A DNA stretch of 60,000 nucleotides from Nymphaea colorata (taxonomy: Eukaryota > Streptophyta > Magnoliopsida > Nymphaeales > Nymphaeaceae): NCBI RefSeq assembly GCF_008831285.2, contig NC_045147.1, forward strand, positions 22,656,981 to 22,716,980, in the 5' to 3' direction. Positions 1 to 12,278 of the stretch are shown one piece after another. Within the stretch, counting starts at the first letter, position 1. Every line of letters starts with the position of its first letter. The translations under genes and the position numbers were made by a program. The notes under the pieces were generated by a model, which did no database searches, had not been told where the DNA came from, and saw only the letters and a list, made by a program, of their open reading frames with translations.

Positions 1-3000
1 TGCAAGTCGATAAGATCTATTCCCTCAACATGACCACTCAAGATGGTTGTTTCAGGCTCTTCAAAGACGACAAAGTCCACACCTTTTATATCCTCCGATC
101 CAACCTTGAAGGGGAAAAATGTTGAGAGTACATAAGCATTGGACAAAACATATAGTAAGCTAACATTGTTGCAGAGGCAGTAATGGCGAATGATTATGTT
201 TGAAATATAGTGATGACAAAAGTAAAAGTATAAATCACAGCTCCTGATGGTTTGACAAAAGGAAACTAGACATGAAAGAGAATACCAAGCACAAAGAACA
301 TCATAGCCCACAGACAAGTAACACCCTGTGATGGCCATATGCAATATTTTAAAAGGAGCGCACCTCAATTGTGACAGAATCAGGAGATGCACGTTCAATC
401 CTGGTCCCTGAATCTTCCTTGGAGACTACTTTTAGGAAGTACGTGGTATTAGGGATAAGACCCCTCAGGCGGAAGTGCCCAAACGAATCTGTTGTTGACT
501 CCTCATAGTAACCTTTAGAAGGGGATCTAGCTTCAACAAGAATACCCTCCTTTGGCTGCCCAGACAAAAGCGAAACGGTGCCTGTAGCACTGCACAAATG
601 ACATAAAGACAAGTGTCGAGATTAAGACTTAAAAAAACACTCTCCACTACTTAGAATCATCATACCATAACGTCATGCATGAGCTAAGGTATTAAACAGC
701 AGTATGCTTTACCCACCGTGTTTCTCTAGTAAGGGTACATGAAATCTGATAGCAATCAACAGTAATTTCAGAAGAGAAATACTGTTAACATTTCTAACTG
801 AGGCAAGCTATTCAATGTGCGACAATAAGTGTCTTCAAAACAGATTTGGCAGAAGGAAGAGAACTAATCTCCCATGATGCACCTGACAAAAAAAAAAAAC
901 TCTAACCTAGGTAGTAAAAAGTGCGGCCACTGGCCAGTGACTAGGTGGAATTAATTGGCCAAAGAAGATACTGAATAACAATTGAAATGGCCACATAATT
1001 AAGAATTATTAAAACAATCTTTCTGAACAATAAAAATTATTATAAAAGCAAAAAAAAAAGAAGCCAACATGACCCCACCCCCCCCCCACACAAAAAAAAA
1101 AAAAAACCCAACCCCAATGTCTGGACGCTCTAGGATACCGAGGTGATCGTAGGCACCAATCTTGCAGAAAGGGCACCAACACCCTAGTCAATGCAAGTCA
1201 ACGTTTGGGATTGAAATAGATGGAATAAATTCCAAGAGAAGACATTCCTCAATCCCCAGAACTTCAAGAGGAAATCTTTCTAAAACATTTCACAGTATGG
1301 CATTTAGAATGCCTCGCAACTCAGAAGAGAGAGGAAGTACGGTTCTCACCTACTAGCAGGAAAACAAGGAAAAAGGAATAGGCAAATACATGCATACCCC
1401 AACTTCCTAATACCAGGTAACGGAAACTTTGATAGCACCGTCAAGTGATGAAGAGGAATCCTGCTTTCCAGACTTCTACCCTATTCAAGTACGCTCTAAA
1501 CAAAAATGTATTAAATCCAGTTTTGGTATTCATTTGGCAGAAATTTTGCAAAATTACACTTAGCGCCAAGCTATGTCACCAGAGTGCGGCAACCCTGGTG
1601 ACGCACCCGCGTCGACGCGACGCGGGTGCTGGTGCGACCCAGATTCGCACTCAACCCGCACCCTATTGATTTCATTTTTTTTAGTTTTTTTTATCAAATT
1701 TGATATTATTAATATATTATATTAATAAATTAATAATAATAATAAATATCTTAGCCGCACTGTAATTTTTTGAGATGTATCGCACCGGCACCGGCACCGG
1801 CACCCGGCATTCTGGTGACATAGGCGCCAAGAAACACCACGCTTACTGGGAAAGAGCAATCGATATGAAATTCACGTGCATGAGTGAAAAAAAAACAGGA
1901 CGTCCAGAGTGCAATGCCAAGGATGCTTCATAGAATCATAGTGACACCTCCAGTTTTCAAACAACTTACTACTTCTAAATTAAATAGATCAAAAAAATAA
2001 AAAAGAATTTTCAATCATAATAATTAAAAATCTATGTTATATAGTATTGTGATACCTCATACCTGCTATATGTATACATTAGTATGGTTATGTTACGTAC
2101 TTATACCATATAGTCATATGTATTGTTAATTTGTCATACCTGTTACAAACTAATATGTATATATAATATAGTATATACTATTAATTATTATGTTAAATTA
2201 TATTGTAATACAATTTGATATTCCTGTTATATGTATATACTGTTAAGTGTTATGTACAGTCTGTTATACCTGTTACATAGTATATTGCATCAACCTATGA
2301 TATGTGTATATTGTTAGCTTGTTATATATTATGTAGTATTGCTATACCTGTTATATATGTGTGTTAGTATGGTATTGTGATACCTGTTATATGTATACAT
2401 TAGTACGGTTATGAACTTGTATGTATTATTACTGTTGTGTACTTATATATGTACTATTATGTCCTGTTATTTTTTTATTATATTATATCTTTCTTTAAGT
2501 ACAGATGGATTAAAGCCTTCTTGTGGATTTACATTCCTTCTTCTAACGATTAGAATTTTTTTTTTTATTTCTTCTGTTAGATTACATTTAATGAATAATG
2601 TTAAACTTCTTCTATTGATTTTGCATATTCAATGAAGTCAACAATTATTTTTGATTGTTTAAGTTGATCATGCTTGTTATATTACTACTCTCCGCATTTC
2701 AAATATTAGTAATAGCTAATCAAAATAACTTGACATATTAACATAACTAAAAAATAAAAAAAATGGTCACCTTTTTTGCCTAGCCTCGCCTAGGCGCTAG
2801 GCGCTGCCTGCCTGTCTGGGCACCTTGACAACGTAGCTAAAAATAGAAGACTCTCATTTAAATTTTAAACAATCTAGAATGTTATCAGTATAAAAATAAG
2901 CCTTGTCTATAACCATGACCAAATACCAACTGAGAATCTTGTCAAGGTAACCAGAAACCATAAAAGTAATAGTAAACAGATGGATTAAAGCCTTCTTGTA

Positions 3001-4786
3001 GATTTACATTCCTTCTTCTAACGATTAGAATTAGTTTTTTTTATTTCTTCTATTAGATTACATTTAATGAATAATGTTAAACTTCTTCTATTGATTTTGC
3101 ATATTCAATGAAGTCAACAATTATTTTTTATTGTTTAAGTTGATCATGCTTGTTATATTACTACTCTCCGCATTTCAAATATTAGTAATAGCTAATCAAA
3201 ATAACTTGACATATTAACATAACTAAAAAATAAAAAAAATGGTCACCTTTTTTGCCTAGGCTTGCCTAGGCACTAGGCGCTGCCTGCCTGTCTGGGCACC
3301 TTGACAACGTAGCTAAAAATAGAAGACTCCCATTTAAATTTTAAACAATCTAGAATGTTATCAGTATAAAAATAAGCTTTGTCTATAACCATGACCAAAT
3401 ACCAACTGAGAATCTTGTCAAGGTAACCAGAAACCATAAAAGTAATAGCTGCAGATCTCATTCATGTAGCAGTGCATGTTGTGATTCATTAAAATATAAA
3501 CATAAAAACTCTAATCAGACAGTTAAAAGTGACAAATTACACATCTTAGATGAGCTAACCAACAAGGGACCACATCACCAACCTGTATGCAACACGGGTA
3601 GCATGAAAAATAACCTCCTTGAACTCACCCGAACCAAGATCTATTGCCTGTGCTGCAGGTGAAAATGAATATTCCTGCCAGAGAAGGGTTGCAGAACAAA
3701 GTGAATATGATGGGAAAAGATGTCATGTCATGAAACAAATAGCAAGCATAGATTGTAGTAAAACGATAAATTTGACCAAGAAGAGTGAATTCATATGTGA
3801 ACCACTATGCTCAATAAAACAGCTTTAAGTTCAAACTCTCAATTATGGTTTCATGTAGCCTCCCATATTAGCCCCTTTTTCTTTCTAACCATAAAGAGAA
3901 CTACCTACCAACATATTTGGATATCATGGACTAGGTGATATACAAAGTAATTGTTTACTATGTCCAGTTCTGGTTGTCCCTTGGTGTAACAACCCCACGC
4001 ACCAATTCCCTTATCCACCACAGAAATCTCTGCACTGGTCTGGCCTTTGGGCAAATGACACAGGATTCCAGATTAATGTTTAACATAGATCCTGTGAGAA
4101 AGGAACTTCAATTTTTTATTGATGATGAATTAAGAAAACTGAAAAAGTAATCTAACCTAAATCACATGGATACAGGTGCGGCGATACGGGTACAGACAGA
4201 TTTTTTGAAAAATGTGGGTAGGGGATACAATAGCATTTTCATTGAGAGGTTTTAAAAACTTCCAAGTTTTTCTAACATTTATTTACAATTTTGAAAACTT
4301 AAGTTTTCCTTTGTATATAAGCCCTGGGTTAGAGAAATTTTATAAAGAAACAAAAAGGGGGCAAGTGTTTCGACCCAAACCCTTGCTCACTCTCTGGAAA
4401 AGGCACGTCTCTCTCTCTCTCATCTGAATTCTTTTACAACGTACACACCAATTTTTTTTTCATTAAAATGCTTTACATTGTGGGAAATGTGTCGGGATGT
4501 GTCCCCATACCCATTTTGGTGTACCCATATTACTTAGAATCTAACATGCACAACATCAAATTGTGCATCAATAACAAAATTCATTTTGCTTGTTTCGCAG
4601 TCCTGAAATTCTAGACAACTGATAAGCACAACATACTACCGTAAGAAATTAATGGAAACCAACAAGAAAATAATAACCTATTTTTGCTAAGAAAAGCAAG
4701 ATAAGGGAATTAACAAGCATATCAAAAGAACTAATTTTTCTGTGAGGTGTGATGGGATAATCATAAAGGCTCTCACTCATCTGTTT

Positions 4787-4859
<73 letters not shown>

Positions 4860-5962
4860 CTTTAATGTGCAACAAAATCGTAATTTTCTCATTTTTTACT
4901 AATTCGTGCATGTGATTTTATAAGGTCGACTTAATAGATATTAGCTTTTAATTCATTAGAGTTTGTCATGCATCAATATCTTCTTGGTAATCCAAAATAA
5001 ATGGGGAAACTGAATTAACTTTTTTAGGTTCAGAAAAGACTTTTTGTCCAAAAAAACACAAACAACAGCTGTACTCATCAAGATCATAACACAAGTTAAA
5101 ACAACCTGGATTGCACACACGAGTTCAAGCAAGGAGAAACCCAACAATGCACACCATATTGCAGTACTTGCAATAATGGATGTGGCCAGACCAACCATAC
5201 AATATGGCCATGACTTAGCTAGCAACACTGTTATAAACTTATAATGAACACGATGTCATATGGTCGCATAAACCAATTGTCACGGTAAACCAACTGAAAT
5301 GACTAAATTATAATATCAATCGATCTCATAAATATGAAAATGGGGGTCAATGGAAGTTAGGTGAATTATTGATGAACAGATGTATCGTCAAGGCAAAATT
5401 TCAGATGAATGTAGATGTACTCCATGTGAAGAAAAAAAAGCTACTAACAATATACCACAGCTTAGACCTAGTATCATTTTCACATGTAACAAAGATAGCC
5501 TCTTCAGTGAAAACAAGCAAATGTTTGCAAAGCAATAAAGAGCTAGAATTTTATTTGGAAATCAATCCTGATCTCACCTTCAACAGTGGACGCAGATAGA
5601 AACTTCCAGGAAATAGATCCTCAAAGGAGAATATTCCACCAGCATTAGTAACTGAATTGTTCCTATAACCATCCTCTCCACTTAATGATAAAAGAACAGG
5701 GGGAAAGTGCACTGCAAGTTCTTCTCCAGAGTATATCTTCACATTTATTCGACTAAGCTTCTGGCAGGCAAATGAATAATGCCCCACCGGTTTCAAGTGA
5801 TAGCCAGGCTGCAAAATAGGAAACATTGCAAATTGAAAATATCAAAATAGTAGAGAAATAATTTAAGAATGAAAAGGTAGACTATAAAAGATGTGAAATG
5901 CCTCAACTCTCAAGTGCACGATGCAGGTGCGGATGCTGCATTTTCTAAAAAACCTGGGTGAT

Positions 5963-6001
<39 letters not shown>

Positions 6002-9000
6002 ACAAAAAATGCGTTTAAAAAAAAACCAAAAACAAAGTAGCAATTTAAAATAAAAAATTCAAAAAAACGTTAAAATGAAAAAAAACGAAAAAATGTGTTT
6101 TTTGTTTTTTTGTGTTTTTTCCATTTCTTTCATTTTATTTATTTTTTTCACGTTTTTAATGCCAAACTGTTTCTTTTCATTTTCTAACTTTAATTTGTTG
6201 CAAATCTACTTGTTTTTTGATGCCCGTGTGATTAGTTTTTCACATAATTTATTTTTCCCTCATTTCAGTTTTTTAAATTTTTTTAAAATTTACGATATTT
6301 TTTCCTTTTTTTCAAGCTCGCCGTATGATACCCAAAAAAAATATCGTCATTTAAAAGGCGAGAAAGATTTTTGTGACTATATATATATATATATATATAT
6401 AATGGTCTACAAACAATAAAACTAGCAATAAAATTCTCCACAAGTAATAAATAAAAATAGCAACTAATGATTAATAAACTATGACTTTATCAATGGTTCC
6501 ATGGAAAAGAAAGCAATTTGTTCATTGTGCACCTAAGAAGCACCCAAGCTGCAACCGACACGACTCGGGCATGGCAACCTTTTTTAAGAGTTGGCGACTT
6601 AAGTCTTAAAAAATTATCAATAGATCACCCTATTTTTAAGTTTACATTTATGGAAAAACCCAAGAAAGTTTCAAATATTTATCAACTTCAACATGCGTAC
6701 AAACATAAATGAAGCCATAGTTTCTCAAAGCATTCAATTAACACAATAAGCAATCGTGATCACAAGGGATAAGGGCTTTTAAGCAAGCATTTTTCTTTCT
6801 TGGAAGGAAAAAAAAAATTACAGCATATCATCTTTGATCACTTAAGCGCCAAGCTTTCCATCTCCTAAGAAAGGTTGATTTAGGAGAGGTTGATGATGAT
6901 GATTATTTATAACCATTCCTTGGAAGAAAAACTTTTATATCAGAGAACTTAGTATGTAACATACAGCTTCTTGGCATCAGAAATAGTTTATGCGTTATAG
7001 TTTTAGCCCCTAAAATTTCTTGAACCCTACTGTGATTCTGTGTAAGTATTGCTAAGACATTATATCAGAATTTAAAATTGATAATACATATAAAACGTAC
7101 ATGACTTAGTTTCACTCGTGTTTTGAACCAGACGGAAAATGGATGTCCGATGGTTACGAAATTTGCAGTCAAACTAAGAGACTAAACTAGCAGTGAGACC
7201 GGAGTATTATGATCATTGATTAGTGGCAAACGTGTAATTATCAGCCATGACCATGGGTAGTTTAGTAATTGACTATTCGAGATTAAATTGTAATAACCAT
7301 AATTAAGTTTAGCTAATGACAGTTTAAGAACTTTAAACACCTAATTAATGATGAATTAGAGATCTTAAGCTAGGATAAGCACTACGAAATTGAAAATAAT
7401 CATTTAAAACTAGTTAACTATGCCAACCTCCTCATAATATAAAATAATATTTTTCACCTCCTCTTACCAGATAATTAATTTTCACAACCTCCTTAAGACT
7501 AAGACTAAGACTAAGACTTGAGAGCCGTGGTCTCCGACATATGTATAGAGTAATGTTTTTCATTATAAGTGTTTTTCATTAGAAACATTAACTGCTAGGA
7601 CAGATCGTGCCGTGTGGTAATTACGCAAGCAAGTTATTTGTATGCAAAAGATAGATCGGGCCTACACCAATTATGTAGGTGTGTGATTGTTTTGCTTCCG
7701 CCAGGTCATGGTGACCCTACCAAAAAAAAACAAAAAAAATCCATTTCCTTTTCATGTTTAGTTGTGTATGACATTGGAGTGTTACATAGTACCTCCCAAA
7801 TAGGGTGGTCCTTTATTCAGAAAAAGTAAACGGTGCCCATGCTGCAATGTCAAATTAGTGGAGAAAGCTGTGTCGCATAGGTGCAACCGGGCAAGGTGTT
7901 TTTCTGGAATTTTTCAAAAAAATATGGTATGGATGCAGCGAGGATGTAATACATATATAAGCAATGCCTAATCAGTGGAAAAAGCACGTGTGCATGTGGC
8001 ATTTTTCAAAAAGTACAGGTGTGAATGCAATAATATATATAGTTTTTCTCTTATGCTGCAATAAGTGATTCAGTACCCAAAGCAATCACAAACAGAGTTT
8101 TCTCACACCACATAGAATTGAAACAGAGCACAAACCTTGAATGCCTCAACAGTGTAAGAAGTATCACCATATAATGGTCCCCCAGAGAAAGAGCCATCTG
8201 ATCCTGTTTTTGTTTCAAGAACTAGATCACCCTTTTGTAGTTGAGCATTTTGGCTTTCACCAAGTGAAACTACTTTTATGTCAACACCAGAAATAGCTGG
8301 GGAAACGGATCCTTCAATATAAATCCCTAATCGGCCATCAAATGGTGCAACAGGAGCTTGGCAACCATCAGTGACAACACCCACCTGACCAAATCACAGT
8401 AGAGATTGCTAATTGTCAGGTCCAAGAAAACAATGTAAAACTGTAAAACTCCATGTCTGTTTACAATGCACACACCTGTTGTGTTCTTGGGTAAAAAAGA
8501 AATTTCCTTTCTTGGATGCCGCTGCAAATATGATAAGTAAACAGAATAAATCTTAATCATGGGAAGAAAAGAGACTCTAAAATTGCAACAGCAAGTTACA
8601 GAAAAGAATACAAATCCCTCCACCATGTCAACCATAATCTCTTCACATAGAGACATGCATGTCCAGACACAGGCAAATGTGCAAAAAGAAGAAAAGCCAC
8701 CACTCCATGCAATCCATAAAAGCAATAGTGGAGATATTCACGTCCAAAGCTACCATTTCTTTGGTGGAACCACTCCCATCGTCACACCTTATCTCATGCT
8801 TCAGGTGACACTTCAAGGAATTCTCGTTTTCAATGTTCCCCACCATTATAGTTAGAAATTTCTTACCCAAGCATCTCAACCCTAGTAGTGCCTAAATCAC
8901 CTCCCATGAAACTTTTTCTCTTTCAACTTAAACATTATTAATATTGAAAAGTCACGTTCCTCCTCAATTCTCATGAATGCCAGCTCACATACACATCGAC

Positions 9001-12000
9001 TGTTTGGTATTCTCCCATTTTAATAAAAGATTGATGACATATATATCTGTTTGTCAATTCTTTTACACGATGCAGGAAAACATATGCACAAGTTTAAAAT
9101 CAACAGGTAGAATTAGAATGAAGCATTTACACCACTAAATTCTACCAAGTAATTAACAGCAGCTGGTTCATATCACATATCTCTATCTAGTCCAAGACAA
9201 CTTTAGGTAAAAAAAAGACAACTCATACTGGCTCAATGGTGCCAAAAGAAAAAACAGGAACTTATCGGCCATAAATTTCTCATTCAGTTTTAGCAAGCTT
9301 TTGTTTTAGAGGAGAACATGAATTACCCTGAGTCACGTGGAACAAATACAAGCTCATCACCATAATTTGCCCATACAGAGTATTCATATAGGAGGGAGTC
9401 CTTAGAACCATTTTCATCAGGCATAAGATTCACACGAATGGTGTCCAAAACTTGATTATTCCTGTCATACACATCTATCATGATACGTTCAGCTAACTTT
9501 TTTGAATCATGAACTGATTTGGCATCAAACTGGATAGCTCCCTTCACCAGATATTTTTGTCCCGAAATAACTATTTGCTGAAAAAAACATAATTTACAAT
9601 TGCTGTAAGCTGAATAGAAATAGTAAATAAAAAATTTAAAGATTGCTAGACAAAAGAATTAGAATAAATAAGAGAGCTGGATAGAAGACAAACAGTTGGA
9701 ATTGATGTATCAAACTTCAACGTTGAATTTCCAAAGGAAATGCATGAGTCACCAAGATGCAGCTCATGCAAACCATGAGACTGTATACAGATCCGCTGTG
9801 GGCCTTTCTGCAGTTTCCAAAGCAGGGGAGCAAGAAAACAGAAACAAATGAAAAGAGAAATATCAGCTTGTAACATGCACAAAATTTACTCTAAAAGTGG
9901 AAAACGAATGTACAAGGCTTCTTACAAGTAAATACCTTGATTAACAAACTTATTGGTGGTTCCTCAGGTGAAAGGATATGTGCGTCAACATCATGAGTGG
10001 ATATTATATCAATCCAGAAACCCTTCTGGACAAAGACCACCCCCTTCTTATCTTCAGTACCCACATCTACTTCAATGGTGTCGTGCTCCCAACACCAATT
10101 GTCCTCACCATTTGATGATGGATGTGAAGAATTGTGTTTCACCTAGAAAAGTTGAAGCAAGGATCAACGTTAAAATCCAATAAATCTGTAATCAGATCAG
10201 CACCATAGTGCCAACATCATTCTCAGCAATTTCTCGGGAAGACTTTTCTCCAAGATTTCTTCTAAATATTTTTTTTCTCAGGAAAACCTAAAAATTTTAT
10301 GGAACTATTTATTTTCAAATGCCTGTAGTAAAAGAAAGTAAAAGAAATATAAACAAGGAATGTTTCTCAAAAAAAGGACAAATTTGTGATATTGCTGTTA
10401 TAGTTTTTCTTAGCAACTCTATTATGAGATTTTCCCAATATCAACAGATGGAACTATTTCATAAAAAAAAAAAAAAGATACTTAGAGAATACCATGACAT
10501 TGATGGCCATAATCAGACCAAGTCTAACATAACAGTTGTTACTTATTGTGAGTTGATTAGCAACCGTTCATAGTACCACCATCCTATTGTGATCAGCAAA
10601 CGTTCAGATAGCACCACCAACCAGAATATTAACTAACAGAGTATAGAATCAAATAGTTCTACTAGCTTATCCACCATTCTTCCCTTTTTTCTTGAAGGAG
10701 AAAAAGGGGTCAAGATCGAAGAAGTGAGATGAAGAAAGAACTCATGCCCAGTGAGTGGCCCACTCAGGCAGTCAGAATGCCGTGTCCACGCCCTTTGCCC
10801 ATCAAAGGCTGAGTTGCTTGAGCGTCAAGAACCCAAACTACCAAAATTTTAATATTATTCAATTAAATACCTCAACAAATTCACCTAGGACAAAATTTAA
10901 GAAATAAACTTTTGGAAAAGCCAAAAAGCCGATTGGCAAAGCAACAAGCCCACAGAAAGCCTGACAAAAAGAAACCAAAATACAAAGACAAGCCTCTTTT
11001 ACTCCAACATAATAGATCAGGATAGGGTATCAGCGTAGAGGAGTCAAAAGAACAACAGGAACGAGATAAGCAACTCAAGCAGAAACAGCATACCTGAAGA
11101 CGATATTTTCCAGGTAAGACATTTGGGAATACAAATTCACTACTCCCATCACCCAAAACTACAGTTCTCATTTCTTTTGAAAGTAAGCTTGTCAGTGAAA
11201 CAAAAACTGATTTGCTGCATTGCTCTTTACATATGACGGCTCCAAGAATGTTGACTTGTGCCTATATTGCCAACCAAAACATTCAAGAAGAGGTTATGTC
11301 AACTAAAATAAAACAACAAATGATGAAATGCAACAACATAAGTGAAATTCTTGGCCAAAAAAAAGCCTGTATCAGTTAATCACAACAACTATATATATAT
11401 AACGACACCCCAAAAATGCAGAACTAAGCAAGCAATCTAATCAATAAATGAATAAGAAAATGCTAAAATGGAACCATCTGACATAAAAATATGTAACTGA
11501 CCTGAGAAAACTCTATATGAAGCACAGGACTCTTGACAATAATATCAATATAAGCCGGCAGGAATTGAAGGTTAGGAGCATCTTCAACTGTTGCAGCAAT
11601 AGCAGACAATCGATATTCACCTGGTGGGACCTATTCTTACAAAATTGTAGCTTAAGTCATACAGCAAGTTATGCCTCATGAAGGAAGAATAATTTTATAA
11701 AGGAAAGCAAAAATAGAAACACAACCCATAATATCAGCATGTGCAGCAAAATGCATGTAATTAAAGAGGTACTGGAATATACACAAGAAAAATATTTGGA
11801 GAACCTTTCTCAAGGAAATATGTGAGGAGAAGGATGACAGGAATCATAATAATTTTTTATTTTTATGCACATTTCTCATCCAAAGTCAACACTTTGATTT
11901 TACCAATTGAAAATATACATAAGAAACATAATTGGAGAACCTTTCAAGGAAATTTGTGAAGCAAACAATGACAGAGATCATGATAATTCTTGATCTTTTA

Positions 12001-12230
12001 TGCACATTTCTCATACAAAGTCTGACACTTTGGTTTTACCTATTAGAGTTTGAACACTTACCTCATATGAGAGAGAGAGGAAAGGGGGAGTCTGGGGGAA
12101 GGGGGGGTCTGGGGAACGCATTCCACATACAGTAGAAAACAAAATGTTGGAATGTATGTATCCCAATCTACATATATATATCTATATGTATGTATATTAC
12201 ATATATTAGTCATCTAATATATATTTTATA

Positions 12231-12278
<48 letters not shown>

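Noticed and set aside
6075-6419. 114-codon frame rich in Phe and Ser
   Set aside because: Lies in the T-rich arm of a foldback element and shows no homology or codon structure.
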